Under the pieces are notes generated by a model. That model made no database searches, was not told the origin of the DNA, and saw only the letters and a list, made by a program, of their open reading frames with translations. This document shows positions 1 through 9,228 of a stretch of DNA of 64,000 bases, piece by piece (positions within the stretch are counted from its first letter, which is position 1; each line of letters opens with the position of its first letter). A program made the position numbers and the translations under genes. Origin of the DNA: Neisseria sp. oral taxon 014 str. F0314 (lineage in GTDB: Bacteria > Pseudomonadota > Gammaproteobacteria > Burkholderiales > Neisseriaceae). The DNA is taken from contig NZ_CP040504.1 in the NCBI RefSeq assembly GCF_005886145.1, forward strand, positions 62,001-126,000. The letters run 5' to 3'.

Positions 1-558
1 CACTTTGATGGTGGATTCGGCCAGTTCGAGATGGCGGGCGATGACTTTGTTGCTGTGTCCGGCGGCGAGGTAGCCGAGGATTTCCATTTCGCGCGGGGTG
101 AGGGTGGACAACAGGTGGTCGGCGCGCGGCGAGGCGGGGGAAATCAGGGATTGGACGAGGCGGGTGGTCATTTCGGGCGAGAACACATTGTCGCCGTCAA
201 CGGCTTTGCGGATGCTGTCGAGCAGGAAGTCGGCATTGATGTTTTTCAACAGGAAACCGCGCGCGCCGATGCGCATACATTCGGTCAAATCGTCGTTGTC
301 TTCGGATACGGTCAGCATCACGACGGTTTGCTGCGGGTTGCTGCTGAGTATCTGCGCCAGCGTTTCGCGGCCGTTCATAACGGGCATGTCGAGGTCGAGC
401 AGGACGATGTCGGGACGCATCTGCTCGACCAGTTTGATGCCGGTAAAGCCGTCGGCGGCTTCGCCGATGACCTCGAAGTCGCTTTGGCGCGACAGCAGGG
501 CTTTGATGCCGCTGCGGAATAATGTGTGGTCGTCGATTAAGATGATTTTGATGCTCAT
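1..558 (-). CDS. narP: NarP/NarL-family nitrate response regulator, 3' end cut by window
   Basis: Two-component response regulator that, once phosphorylated, binds promoters of anaerobic nitrate/nitrite respiration genes. The 186 visible residues start with a receiver domain: acidic pair D9-D10, phospho-acceptor D55 in LLDLDMP, and a conserved Lys near 107 in FLLKN. A LuxR-type helix-turn-helix follows from about residue 144 (LTPREMEILGYLAAGHSNK), and the window edge cuts the protein some 25 to 30 residues early. The ATG overlaps the TGA of the upstream sensor kinase gene by 4 bp, so the pair is translationally coupled. NarP is chosen over NarL because the neisserial system is called NarQ/NarP; the sequence alone does not separate the two names. 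Confidence 0.85.
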   Translation of the reverse strand, partial: MSIKIILIDDHTLFRSGIKALLSRQSDFEVIGEAADGFTGIKLVEQMRPDIVLLDLDMPVMNGRETLAQILSSNPQQTVVMLTVSEDNDDLTECMRIGARGFLLKNINADFLLDSIRKAVDGDNVFSPEMTTRLVQSLISPASPRADHLLSTLTPREMEILGYLAAGHSNKVIARHLELAESTIKV

Positions 559-2480
559 GAAGCTGTCCTTCTGTGTTGGGGCAGCACTAATGTAACCGTA
601 GTGCCTTGATGCGGTTGTGATTCTACACTCAATACGGCGTTGATGCGCCGTGCGCGTTCCTGCATGATGCCCAAGCCGACATGCGCTTCGGACATGTTTT
701 TCAGACGGCCTGTGTCGAAACCGACGCCGTCGTCGCGTATCCGCAGGGTGAAGTCGTGGCGGTTGTCCAGCTCTACGACGACATGGTGCGCCTGCGCGTG
801 TTTGCGGATGTTCGACAGGCTTTCCTGTAAGATAAAGATGACTTGGAGCTGCTCGTCGTTGTTGAGCGACGGGCCGTCGTCGCGCCATGCGGTGTCGACC
901 TCTATCTGCGTTTGCTGTTCGAAGCGGGCGAGCAGGGAGGTAACGGCTTCGGGAAAGTCTTTGTTGCTGATTTTGGTGCGGAAGTTGAGCAGCAGTTCGC
1001 GCACGTCGTCGTAACATTCCTGCACGCCGTCGGTCAGGAAGCGGATGTTTTCCTCCATCTGCTCTTTTTCGCCGGCTTTGTAGGCGCTGTCGAGCATCTG
1101 CACTTGCAGGTTGAGGAAGGTCAGGGTTTGTGCGATGCTGTCGTGCAGGCCCTGCGCAATCAGGTTGCGCTCCTGCAATACGGCAAGCTGGCTGCGCTCT
1201 TGGGCGAAACGGCTGTTGGCGATGGATACGCCGAGCTGGCCGCACAGGGTGCGCAGCAGGCTGTCGTCGTTTTCGCCCAATTCGATGCCGTCTGAAAAAT
1301 ACAGGGTCAGGATGCCCAGTTCCTCGCTTTTATACAGGATGGGGAACACCGATACGCGGGCGAAGCCGGGATGTCCGGTTACAAACGGCAGGTTGCCGTA
1401 ATCGCGGGCGTCGTAAAAGCACGCAGATTGGCCGGAGGGCTTTTCAGACGGCCTGCCGCCTTCCATGCCTTTGTCTTTATGACCGCAGAGGCAGGCTTCC
1501 AGTTCGCTGCACTGCTCGGCGGTCTGCACGTCTGCGGGCAGGCCGGTACTGGCGACCAAATCGGTGCGTTTGCGCTCGAAATCCAGCAGGCGGATGCTGC
1601 CCGCGGAGGCGGAAACAGCGGGGACGACGCGGCTGAGAAATTCTTCCGCCGCTTTGGTCGGCGTGTGGGTCTGGTGCAGGTCGCGCGTGGTCTGGTAGAG
1701 CATTTCCAAGTCGCGGTTCTGGCGGGCGAGGTCCTGCGTCTGACGGGCGACCTGTCCTTCGAGGTCGGTGTAGAGCGTTTTCAGGTGCGCGCTCATTTGG
1801 TTGAAACCTTTGCTGACTTGGGCAAATTCCTGAATATAGCCGGTCGGGATGGCAACGCCGAACCCGCCGCGCCCGATGGTCTGCACGCCGTCGAGCAGGG
1901 ATTCCAGCGGGCGGATAATCCATGAGTAGTGAAACTTAATCATCACGCCCGCCGCAATCAGGATCATCAGAATCAGCGCCATCTGAAACCGCCGCAGCCA
2001 GCGGGTGTTTTCCTCGTTGGCGTTTTCCAGCGCCTGTACGAAGAGGTCGATGTTGCCGGCGAAGCGGTAGAGGTCGATATTGGTGGGCAGGGTGTGTTTT
2101 TGCAGTTTGGGGAGGATGTTGGACTGCCAGTCGATAACGAGCATGGACTGTATCAGGTCGTATGCCTGCGGCCTTTGGGCGGGTAGCAGCGGATTGATGG
2201 CGTCGGTGCGGCTGACCTTTTGCAGTGACTGCTCGAATTCCTTGATTTGGTTGTTTATCTGCCGTTCGGTGGCATGGTTGCCGACCATATAGGCCAGCCG
2301 GTAGGTCTGCATACGCAGGCTGCCCGCATCGTTGATGGCCGTGCTCGCGCCTTCCAGCCGCCACGACAACAGCAGGGTGAACACCACCGACAGCAAAGCC
2401 GAACCGACCCAAAGCAGGGTCAGCAGTTTCAGCCGTGCGGACAGGCTGAGGCCGTCTGAAAAGAAGGATAGTGATTTCAT
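555..2480 (-). CDS. narQ: Nitrate/nitrite sensor histidine kinase NarQ/NarX family
   Basis: Membrane sensor kinase partner of the adjacent regulator. From the chosen ATG it has TM1 (about 18-40) and the NarX/NarQ P-box right after it (AINDAGSLRMQTYRLA), which in this family binds nitrate. A periplasmic helical domain, TM2 (about 168-190) and a HAMP segment come next. A Cys-containing central region (CSELEACLCG) recalls NarX. The HisKA_3 box has the phospho-His in GLHDSIAQTL, and the ATPase shows N-box NIRKHAQ and G-boxes DDGVGF and GLGIMQERA. An in-frame start lies 12 codons upstream (2516), but the protein beginning MKSLSFF fits the family N-terminus better. The peptide FSDGL near the start is an uptake sequence read in frame. 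Confidence 0.85.
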   Translation of the reverse strand: MKSLSFFSDGLSLSARLKLLTLLWVGSALLSVVFTLLLSWRLEGASTAINDAGSLRMQTYRLAYMVGNHATERQINNQIKEFEQSLQKVSRTDAINPLLPAQRPQAYDLIQSMLVIDWQSNILPKLQKHTLPTNIDLYRFAGNIDLFVQALENANEENTRWLRRFQMALILMILIAAGVMIKFHYSWIIRPLESLLDGVQTIGRGGFGVAIPTGYIQEFAQVSKGFNQMSAHLKTLYTDLEGQVARQTQDLARQNRDLEMLYQTTRDLHQTHTPTKAAEEFLSRVVPAVSASAGSIRLLDFERKRTDLVASTGLPADVQTAEQCSELEACLCGHKDKGMEGGRPSEKPSGQSACFYDARDYGNLPFVTGHPGFARVSVFPILYKSEELGILTLYFSDGIELGENDDSLLRTLCGQLGVSIANSRFAQERSQLAVLQERNLIAQGLHDSIAQTLTFLNLQVQMLDSAYKAGEKEQMEENIRFLTDGVQECYDDVRELLLNFRTKISNKDFPEAVTSLLARFEQQTQIEVDTAWRDDGPSLNNDEQLQVIFILQESLSNIRKHAQAHHVVVELDNRHDFTLRIRDDGVGFDTGRLKNMSEAHVGLGIMQERARRINAVLSVESQPHQGTTVTLVLPQHRRTAS

Positions 2481-2732
2481 GTCGTTGTCGGTAAAACGGA
2501 TGCGTAAGCGTATCATCCTTTAGGAGGGTTTACAATCCGCCTTAAAGAATAGGCACTTAGTTAACGAAAACATGCAGAGTTAGTGTAAAATTCCGTTATG
2601 GTCGGGCCGGATAAAATTTAAAACGGGCTTTGCCGCCGTCGGTACGCAGATGTTCCAACTCCGTTGGAAACAACGTTTTTCAGACGGCCTTTCTTTATGG
2701 TTTGAGAAAAATATCTATCAAGAGCAAACACA

Positions 2733-2981
2733 ATGATTACCATCTTATATTTCGGTGTGTTGAAACAGCGGCTGGGGGTTGCGCAGGAGCAGGTGGCATG
2801 GGGGGGCGGCACGGGTCGAGAACTGCTGCATCTTTTGCAGCGGCGCGGCGGCGCGTGGGCCGAAGCCTTGGAAGAAGACAGGATTTTCCGGCTGGCGATC
2901 GATAAGCAAATCGTCGGTTGGGACGTGCAGATTCCCGACGGGGCGGAAGTCGGCCTGCTGCCGCCGGTAACGGGGGGCTGA
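2733..2981 (+). CDS. moaD: Molybdopterin synthase small subunit MoaD
   Basis: Ubiquitin-fold sulfur carrier of molybdopterin synthase, 82 residues, the usual MoaD length. It ends in the required Gly-Gly (PPVTGG), whose terminal carboxylate is adenylated and thiocarboxylated and donates sulfur to precursor Z. The N-terminus MITILYFGVLKQRLG matches the first beta strand and helix of the family. It is the first gene of a tight four-gene operon; moaE begins one base after its stop codon. A moaA or moaC gene is not visible here. No strong promoter is evident, though a weak -10 TAAAAT lies at 2586-2591. Confidence 0.92.
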   Translation: MITILYFGVLKQRLGVAQEQVAWGGGTGRELLHLLQRRGGAWAEALEEDRIFRLAIDKQIVGWDVQIPDGAEVGLLPPVTGG

Positions 2982-2982
2982 C

Positions 2983-3450
2983 ATGCAAACGCTTATCAGG
3001 ATACAGACGGCTGATTTCGATTTGCAGGAGGAATACCGCGGGCTGCTTGCCCGAAGCGGCAATACCGGCGCGGTGGCGGCGTTTGTCGGGCTGGTGCGCG
3101 ACCGCGACACCGATGTGCCGCTGTCTTCGTTGTTTCTGGAACATTATCTCGAAGTAACGGAAAACGAAATTGCCGGAATCGTCCGGACGGCTTCGCAACG
3201 CTGGCCGCTTGAGGCTTGCACCGTCGTCCACCGTGTCGGCGAACTGGGGCCCGACGAGCAGATTGTGCTGGTGCTGGCGGCGGCGGCGCACCGCAAAGCC
3301 GCGTTTGCCGCGGCGGAATTTATTATGGACTATCTGAAAACCGAAGCCCCTTTTTGGAAAAAAGAAACCTTTTCAGACGGCCTCGAAAGATGGGTCGAGG
3401 CCAAACAAAGCGATAAAGAAGCAGTGGAGAAATGGAGCGGCACGCAATGA
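2983..3450 (+). CDS. moaE: Molybdopterin synthase catalytic subunit MoaE
   Basis: Large subunit of molybdopterin synthase; it inserts two sulfurs, delivered by MoaD thiocarboxylate, into cyclic pyranopterin monophosphate. The 155-residue length is typical. The family core [12 protein letters not shown] is present near residues 27-38, and the catalytic lysine region [10 protein letters not shown] lies near 119-128. The peptide [13 protein letters not shown] contains a translated uptake sequence. The stop codon overlaps the mobA start as ATGA, so this operon is translationally coupled throughout. Confidence 0.93.
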   Translation: MQTLIRIQTADFDLQEEYRGLLARSGNTGAVAAFVGLVRDRDTDVPLSSLFLEHYLEVTENEIAGIVRTASQRWPLEACTVVHRVGELGPDEQIVLVLAAAAHRKAAFAAAEFIMDYLKTEAPFWKKETFSDGLERWVEAKQSDKEAVEKWSGTQ

Positions 3451-4028
3451 GGATTTACGCACTGATTATGGCCGGCGGAATGGCCAAGCGCATGGACGGG
3501 GCGGACAAAGGGCTGGTGCTGTGGCACGGCAAACCGCTCATCGACCACGTCATCGACCGCATCAAGCCGCAGGTCGGCCACATCGCCGTCAGCGCCAACC
3601 GCAACCTTGAAGAATATACCAAACGCACGCCGCATGTGTTTTCCGATTCGCGCCAGTGGCAGGGGCTGGGCCCGCTGGTGGCGCTGTGTACCGCCGCCAA
3701 CGATTTGCAGCTGGCCACCGCCGACTGGCTGCTGATTGTGCCTTGCGACACGCCGAAACTGCCTGCGGATTTGGTGGAGCAGTTTGTCGCCGTCGCCAAG
3801 CGCACGCCGCTGTGCAACGCCTTTTACGCCGAAACCTCCGGCCACCAGCAATACAGCGTGATGTTCATCCGCCCGCAGATTCTGCAAAGCGCCGTGCCCT
3901 ACCTTTATACGGGGCAGCGCACCCTGCGCGGCTGGTTGCAGCAGCAGCGCGCCCGTTCGGTGGCATTCGGTTCGGAAGAAAATTTCGCCAACTACAACAC
4001 CCCGCAGGATTTGGAGCAACCGCTATGA
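3447..4028 (+). CDS. mobA: Molybdenum cofactor guanylyltransferase MobA
   Basis: Transfers GMP from GTP to Mo-molybdopterin to make the bis-MGD cofactor used by DMSO-reductase-family enzymes such as nitrate reductase. The N-terminal nucleotide-binding signature [17 protein letters not shown] and the acidic metal motif PCDTP are visible. The start chosen (MRIYAL, 193 residues) overlaps the moaE stop by 4 bp; an in-frame ATG five codons upstream would lengthen the overlap and is less likely. The stop overlaps the moeA start, again as ATGA. Presence of MobA implies a bis-MGD enzyme elsewhere in this genome. Confidence 0.9.
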   Translation: MRIYALIMAGGMAKRMDGADKGLVLWHGKPLIDHVIDRIKPQVGHIAVSANRNLEEYTKRTPHVFSDSRQWQGLGPLVALCTAANDLQLATADWLLIVPCDTPKLPADLVEQFVAVAKRTPLCNAFYAETSGHQQYSVMFIRPQILQSAVPYLYTGQRTLRGWLQQQRARSVAFGSEENFANYNTPQDLEQPL

Positions 4029-5224
4029 TTGATTTTGAAACCGCGCTGGCGCAACTGCTCGACGGTTGCGAATGCCGTCTGAAAAGCCGCCGCCTGCCGC
4101 TGGCGGCTGCCGCCAACCGTATTCTCGCGCAGCCGCTGTATGCGCAGTATCCCGCGCCGATGTTTGACAACAGTGCGATGGACGGCTACGCCGTGTGCAG
4201 CACCGACGGCAGCCTGCGCGAGTTTGCCGTCGTCGGCCGCGTTCAGGCCGGTGATGCCGCCGCCGTGCCGTTAAGGGAAGGCGAAGCCGTGCGCATCTTT
4301 ACCGGTGCGCCGCTGCCCGGCAACACCACCGCCGTCGTGATGCAGGAGCAGGCCGAAGCGGAGGGAGGCCGTCTGAAAGTCAAGGCGGAAATCAAGGCGG
4401 GGCAGAACATGCGGCTTAAAGCCGAAGAAATCCAAGTCGGGCAGGAGCTGCTTGCCGCAGGCTGCAAACTCGATGCCGCCGCATTGGGGCTGGCGGCATC
4501 GCAGGGGTTTGCCGAAGTGGAGGTATACGAGCCGCTCAAAGTGCTGGTGTTTTCCACCGGCAACGAGTTGGCCGAACCCGGCCGGCCGCTTTCAGACGGC
4601 CTGATTTACGACGCCAACCGCTACCAGCTTTTGGCATGGTTGCAGTCGCTGGGAATGGAGGTGGCGGACGGCGGCATCATTCCCGACGATTTGGCGCAGA
4701 CCGAAGCGTTGCTCAAAGATGCCGCGCAGCGGTTCGACGCCGTTATCACCAGCGGCGGCGCGTCGGTGGGCGAGGCCGATTATCTGAAGCAGGCCGTTGA
4801 AAACGTCGGGGTGCTGACCACCCGCTCCATCGCGATCAAACCCGGCAAACCGTTTGGCTGGGGACGGGTCGGCACTGCGGCGGTATTCGTGTTGCCGGGC
4901 AATCCCGTTGCCGCCTTCGTTACCGCGCATATGCTGCTGGCGCCGGCGTTGGGCAAGCTGTCCGGCAGGTCGGGCACGGCGCCATACCTGCCGCAAATCA
5001 CCGCCAAAGCCGCGTTCGGCACCCGAAAAGCCATCAAACGCCGCGAGTTCCTGCGCGTGGTTTTGAGCCGCAACGGGCAGGGGGAGACCGTTGCCGAACT
5101 GCTGCCCAACCAAGGCAGCGCGATGCTGGCGACCTGCGCGAAGGCGGAAGCATTGTGCGAAGTGCCCGCTATGGAAGTCGTCAACGAAGGCGATAACGTC
5201 AGGCTGCATCTGCTGCCGCGCTAA
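4025..5224 (+). CDS. moeA: Molybdopterin molybdenumtransferase MoeA
   Basis: Inserts molybdate into adenylylated molybdopterin. The 399-residue protein shows the conserved [10 protein letters not shown] near residue 46, VFSTGNEL near 180, and the MogA-like binding loop TSGGASVGE near 245. The reading frame stays open for 123 codons upstream, but the ATG at 4025 overlaps the mobA stop codon and gives the family-length protein, so the long version is rejected. This is the last gene of moaD-moaE-mobA-moeA and is followed directly by an uptake-sequence hairpin terminator. Confidence 0.93.
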   Translation: MIDFETALAQLLDGCECRLKSRRLPLAAAANRILAQPLYAQYPAPMFDNSAMDGYAVCSTDGSLREFAVVGRVQAGDAAAVPLREGEAVRIFTGAPLPGNTTAVVMQEQAEAEGGRLKVKAEIKAGQNMRLKAEEIQVGQELLAAGCKLDAAALGLAASQGFAEVEVYEPLKVLVFSTGNELAEPGRPLSDGLIYDANRYQLLAWLQSLGMEVADGGIIPDDLAQTEALLKDAAQRFDAVITSGGASVGEADYLKQAVENVGVLTTRSIAIKPGKPFGWGRVGTAAVFVLPGNPVAAFVTAHMLLAPALGKLSGRSGTAPYLPQITAKAAFGTRKAIKRREFLRVVLSRNGQGETVAELLPNQGSAMLATCAKAEALCEVPAMEVVNEGDNVRLHLLPR

Positions 5225-5240
5225 GCTGTAAAACAAACCG

Positions 5241-5286
5241 AAAGGCCGTCTGAAACAAGAATAATCTTCTGTTTCAGACGGCCTTT
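5241..5286 (+). terminator. Inverted uptake-sequence terminator after moeA
   Basis: Perfect inverted pair AAAGGCCGTCTGAAAC / GTTTCAGACGGCCTTT with a 14-nt loop, 16 bp after the moeA stop. This is the common neisserial intrinsic terminator form. Confidence 0.8.
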
Positions 5287-5425
5287 GATTTTGCCGTTTT
5301 TCGTCAGCCAAATCGATTAACCCGAATCGGTAAAATAATATGATAAAACTATATTCAAAGCAAATAAACACAGGCATAATGATAAATTCAGCAACCGTTT
5401 CGGTTTCAGACGGCCTCACTTCGAA

Positions 5426-8122
5426 ATGAAAAAACTCCTCCTCATCTTCTTTATCGGCTTTATCGGCGCGGGCACTGCATCCGCCGCGCACGCCGGACAG
5501 CCCGTTTACGCCAAAGGCAGGCTGGCCAACGGCCTGACCTACCATATTTTCAAAATCCCGTCGGCGGAAGGGCGGTTGGCCGCGCGGCTGAACGTGGGCG
5601 TGGGTGCGGCCGATGAAAACGACGGGGAAGAAGGCATCGCGCACATTACCGAGCACATGGTATTCCAATCCTCGCCGCAGTATCCGCAGGGATTGTCGGA
5701 TTATCTCGGCCGCAACGGCTGGCAGATGGGACGGCATTTCAATGCCCAGACCGGCTACGATTACACGCGCTACCTGTTTTCGCCGCCGCAAGGGAGCAGG
5801 CAGCTCGAAGAAGTGTTGAAAATCTACCGCCAAATCCTGCAACCGCAGCAGTTTTCCGCCGCCGATTGGGAGAAGGAAAGGCAGGTCGTCCTCAGCGAAT
5901 GGCGCCAGCAGCAAAACCTGCAAAACCGCCTGAGCCGCAGGCAGCACGCTTTAATGTACGAAGGAGCGCGGCAGGGACGCTATCCGCCGATAGGCAGGCT
6001 GGAAGCGGTGCAGAGCGCCCGCGCGGATACCGCCGGCGCGTTCCACAACAAATGGTACGGCAGCAACAATGCCGTTTTGGTGCTGATGGGCAATCTGAAT
6101 ATCGACGGCACGGCCGCACTGATAGAACGGACGTTCGGCGACATGCGGCCGATTGCGCTGGGCGTGCGGCGTGCGGACGAATACGAACCGCGGTTGAAAA
6201 ACGGCTGGCATGTCGGCATGGTGCAGGACGCAGACAATGCCGAAGACAAACTCTCGCTGGTGTTCCGTTTCAAAAAACAAAAAGCCGAAGCCTATGCCGA
6301 ACAGTCTTATCAGCGGCTGCTGGACAATTTCGCCGCCTATGTCGTCAACCGCCGCATCATCCGCTCCGGACTCGATGTGGGCCTGAAAATGGATACGCTC
6401 GGCTGCTGCACAGGTTCGCTGATGCTCGATGCCGACATCGCGCCCGGCCAGCATCGCGAAATGCTGGAAGTATTGCGCAACCTCAGGCAGGACATCCTTG
6501 ACCATCCCGCCACCGACGAAGAACTGGGCGGCTACCGCAAAGCGTTGCACAACAATCTGCTGCCGCAAAACGCCGGCATTCCCGACGACCTGACGAAGGT
6601 CATCCGCCTTTCCGAAGAGACCATCCTGCGGGGGCTGCCGCTGCCCGACGCCGAAATCCGTGCCGCCGACCGCAGCCAGCTTTACCGGATTAACGCCAAG
6701 GCCGTCAACCGGCGCATAACCGAATGGCTCGACGCGCCCGACAAAATGATACAGGTGCAGGTTTCCCAAGGCAGCACGGTCAGCCTGCCGTCTCCCGCCG
6801 ATTTGAACAAAACGCCTGAGAGGCCGTCTGAAACACAGTCCGGCGGCAAGGCCGCGCCCGAATTTGCCGAACCGGAGAGTGGAAAAATCCTGACGGAGCG
6901 AACCGGCAAGCAGTCGGACATCCGCTATCTCAAACTGGGCAACGGCGATACTGCGGTGTTGATGCGTTTGCCCGAAGCAGGCCGCCGCGTCCATTTCCGC
7001 GCCGTATCGGACAGCGGCTCGCTGGCAGAGCCGTCCGAAGCATGGCTGGCGAAACTGGCGGCGGAAACCGTGTCCCAGTCCGCCCCTCAGGGCATGAGCG
7101 CGGGCGGGTTCAGGCAGTGGCGGCAGCAAGAGCGCATCAGCTACACCTACCGTTTGGAAGACTACCGCCAGATTACCGACGCGCAGGCCAATGCCGACAG
7201 CCTGAAAACCCTGCTGCAACTGTACCGCAGCTACCAGACCGTTCCCGATTTGTCCCAATGGCAGCAATACGCCAAGCGGGACGAAGCACGGTTTAAAGTG
7301 CGGCAGCATTCCAAATCGGGCAGGCCGCAGCAGGTTTTGGAAGAAATGAAATACGGCCGCAACCTGATGCCGTCTGGAAACAACGCCTATGCCGGCCTGA
7401 CCCAAGCGCGGATAAAACAGAAATGGCAGAAACTGACCGCCGCGCCCGTACATTACTACATCGTCGGCAACCTGCCGCCGGAAGAAACCGCGCCGCTGGT
7501 AGCAAAATATCTGGCCGGAATCCCGCGTTCCGCCGCAGCCGCAAACGACTATCCGCTGCGGGCGGGAAGCGAAAGCAGACACGAAGCCGCAGGAGAAACC
7601 GAAGGAGCGGAAATCCACGCGCAATCATGGCAGCAGGCCGATACGCTGACACCTGAAAAAACCGAACAAATCAGGCTGCTGAACAACCTTTTCAACGCCC
7701 GCCTGAAAGACGAATTGCGCGGCAGGCAGCAAAGCGCATACGCCGTTAAATTCAAAGCCGAAACCTATCCGGGGCTGCGGCGGATAGAAAGCAGTCTGAC
7801 TTTCAACACCGCCGCAGACCAAGCGCAGGCAGGCTGGCAGGCCGCTAAAAAAGTGTTGCGCGAGCTGCCCGACGGCATAGGTTATGCCGAAGCGCGCAAT
7901 CTGAGGAAACTCTTTATCGAACAGGAAAACGCCCGCCGCCGTTCCGCCGAGGCATGGATAGAACGCCTTTCCGCCGACCGTCAGGCAGAGGGCGTCCTCC
8001 CCTATCCGAACGATGCCGGTCGGATTGCCGATTCCATTACCCGCAACAAACTGAGGGAAACGGCGAAAATGATGTGGTCCGAAGACAATGAAAAAGTATT
8101 GACGGTGATGCCGAAACATTGA
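5426..8122 (+). CDS. Secreted M16-family zinc metallopeptidase (PqqL-like)
   Basis: Predicted periplasmic or exported zinc protease, 898 residues, similar in size to E. coli PqqL and made of two M16 halves. A signal peptide (MKKLLLIFFIGFIGAGTASA) is followed by the inverted zinc motif HxxEH (H73-ITE-H77) and the downstream acidic cluster EKERQVVLSE (E151/E158), which supplies the third ligand in this family. Later regions match the catalytically inactive second half. No pqq biosynthesis genes are nearby, so a role in PQQ processing is not implied; a peptide-clearing role is inference. Monocistronic: an uptake sequence lies just upstream and a hairpin terminator just downstream. Confidence 0.85.
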   Translation: MKKLLLIFFIGFIGAGTASAAHAGQPVYAKGRLANGLTYHIFKIPSAEGRLAARLNVGVGAADENDGEEGIAHITEHMVFQSSPQYPQGLSDYLGRNGWQMGRHFNAQTGYDYTRYLFSPPQGSRQLEEVLKIYRQILQPQQFSAADWEKERQVVLSEWRQQQNLQNRLSRRQHALMYEGARQGRYPPIGRLEAVQSARADTAGAFHNKWYGSNNAVLVLMGNLNIDGTAALIERTFGDMRPIALGVRRADEYEPRLKNGWHVGMVQDADNAEDKLSLVFRFKKQKAEAYAEQSYQRLLDNFAAYVVNRRIIRSGLDVGLKMDTLGCCTGSLMLDADIAPGQHREMLEVLRNLRQDILDHPATDEELGGYRKALHNNLLPQNAGIPDDLTKVIRLSEETILRGLPLPDAEIRAADRSQLYRINAKAVNRRITEWLDAPDKMIQVQVSQGSTVSLPSPADLNKTPERPSETQSGGKAAPEFAEPESGKILTERTGKQSDIRYLKLGNGDTAVLMRLPEAGRRVHFRAVSDSGSLAEPSEAWLAKLAAETVSQSAPQGMSAGGFRQWRQQERISYTYRLEDYRQITDAQANADSLKTLLQLYRSYQTVPDLSQWQQYAKRDEARFKVRQHSKSGRPQQVLEEMKYGRNLMPSGNNAYAGLTQARIKQKWQKLTAAPVHYYIVGNLPPEETAPLVAKYLAGIPRSAAAANDYPLRAGSESRHEAAGETEGAEIHAQSWQQADTLTPEKTEQIRLLNNLFNARLKDELRGRQQSAYAVKFKAETYPGLRRIESSLTFNTAADQAQAGWQAAKKVLRELPDGIGYAEARNLRKLFIEQENARRRSAEAWIERLSADRQAEGVLPYPNDAGRIADSITRNKLRETAKMMWSEDNEKVLTVMPKH

Positions 8123-8133
8123 CCGATTGAATC

Positions 8134-8168
8134 AAAAGGCCGTCTGAAACCTTTTCAGACGGCCTTTT
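8134..8168 (+). terminator. Inverted uptake-sequence terminator between M16 peptidase and tpx
   Basis: AAAAGGCCGTCTGAAA paired with TTTTCAGACGGCCTTTT over a 2-nt loop, followed by T-rich sequence. It lies between convergent genes and probably works in both directions. Confidence 0.8.
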
Positions 8169-8195
8169 CTTATTAAAAAACAAGTTGTTTAAGAA

Positions 8196-8690
8196 TTACA
8201 AAACAGCCAATGCCGCATCGTAATCCGGCTCGTTGGTGATTTCGGCGACCAATTCCGAATGCAGCACTTTGTCGTTTTCGTCCAAAACCAAAACCGCGCG
8301 CGCAGTCAGGCCGCGCAGGGGGCTGTCGGTCAGGGCGACGCCGTAGTCGGCGGCGAAGCTGCTGCGGAAAGACGACAAAGTAACGACCTTGTCCAAACCT
8401 TCCGCACCGCAGAAACGGGCCTGGGCAAACGGCAGGTCGGCGGAAATGCACAACACGACCGCGTTATCCAATGAGGACGCGCGTTTGTTGAAAGTGCGGA
8501 CGGATTGGGCGCATACGCCGGTATCCACACTTGGAAAAATATTCAAGACTTTGCGTTTGCCTGCGAAGTCCGCAAGGGTTTTGTCGGACAAATCCGCAGC
8601 GGCAAGGGTAAACGCAGGCGCGGTTTGTCCGGCTGCGGGCAGATTGCCGGAAGTGTGGACGGGGTTATTCTGGAAGGTTACTTGAGCCAT
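8196..8690 (-). CDS. tpx: Thiol peroxidase (atypical 2-Cys peroxiredoxin Tpx)
   Basis: Reduces hydrogen and alkyl peroxides using thioredoxin. The 164-residue protein has the peroxidatic cysteine C60 in PSVDTGVC and the resolving cysteine C94 in ARFCGAEG, the spacing typical of Tpx. The substrate-site Arg is present in SLSSFRSSF. Transcribed alone on the minus strand, sharing a bidirectional hairpin with the M16 gene. The 540-bp gap upstream holds repeats rather than genes. Confidence 0.95.
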   Translation of the reverse strand: MAQVTFQNNPVHTSGNLPAAGQTAPAFTLAAADLSDKTLADFAGKRKVLNIFPSVDTGVCAQSVRTFNKRASSLDNAVVLCISADLPFAQARFCGAEGLDKVVTLSSFRSSFAADYGVALTDSPLRGLTARAVLVLDENDKVLHSELVAEITNEPDYDAALAVL

Positions 8691-8796
8691 GAGGAAATCC
8701 TTTCTTTGTGTTGGCGGGTGTAGAAACAGGGTCGAGGATAGAGCGTTTTGACAGCTTTGCCAAGCAGGCCGTCTGAAAGTGCTTCAGGCGGCAAAT

Positions 8797-8866
8797 GCAG
8801 GTTGGGTTGGAAACCCGACAGGCTTTTCAAGTTTAAGAACGATGTTGGGTCTTGAGCCAATCTGAG
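8797..8866. repeat. Degenerate copy of a GTAGGTTGGG-type intergenic repeat
   Basis: GCAGGTTGGGTTGGAAACCCGACA followed about 30 bp later by GATGTTGGGTCTTGAG. It is a decayed relative of the better-preserved element at 9159-9217. The gap 8691-9228 contains no convincing gene; apart from these elements it holds one uptake sequence at about 8768 and unassigned AT/GC-mixed sequence. Confidence 0.5.
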
Positions 8867-9110
8867 TTTACTTTTTTTCAGGCAGTCAGAAAGGGGAGAG
8901 TGGATAACCAAGAAACGCGTGCGTGCGTTCCGCGCCCACCCTTGAATATAAGCTGCGTTTGCTAAACGGGAGTCCGGAGGACCTTCAACGCTTCAGCAAA
9001 TCTGCGGATAAACCGAAGCAACTTCGCCTTGCTATTTCCGTACAGGCAGGAATCCGGACTTTTGGGTTTCGGGAATCTCTGAAAAATTGCAGAGCCCATA
9101 GATTTTCTGG

Positions 9111-9130
9111 ATTCCCGCCTGCGCGGGAAT
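9111..9130. repeat. dRS3-type 20-bp inverted repeat
   Basis: ATTCCCGCCTGCGCGGGAAT fits the neisserial dRS3 consensus ATTCCC-N8-GGGAAT exactly. In pathogenic Neisseria, dRS3 copies flank RS elements in intergenic mosaic arrays and serve as integration sites for filamentous phage. A partial copy (CAGGAATCCGGAC...) lies about 70 bp upstream, suggesting a decayed array. Confidence 0.75.
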
Positions 9131-9158
9131 GACGGTGTTTAAGGACGCTATGGCAGAT

Positions 9159-9217
9159 GTAGGTTGGGCCGAGATCCAACATTTCAGGTTTTTGTTGGGT
9201 TTGCCAACCCAACCTAC
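9159..9217. repeat. GTAGGTTGGG...CCCAACCTAC palindromic intergenic repeat
   Basis: Ten-base outer arms GTAGGTTGGG (9159-9168) and CCCAACCTAC (9208-9217), with further inner pairing between ATCCAACA and TGTTGGGT. A second degenerate copy lies 300 bp away on the tpx side. It sits directly behind the HNH endonuclease gene and may serve as its terminator. Confidence 0.6.
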
Positions 9218-9228
9218 GCTTGCTGTCT

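Noticed and set aside
3656..4024. A long N-terminal extension of MoeA overlapping all of mobA
   Set aside because: The ATG at 4025 overlaps the mobA stop and gives the family-length protein with the correct N-terminus.
5951..7624. A 557-codon open frame opposite the M16 peptidase, and a 451-codon frame at 4592-5947
   Set aside because: Both are antisense shadows of high-GC genes; the true strand has the HxxEH zinc motif and MoeA motifs.
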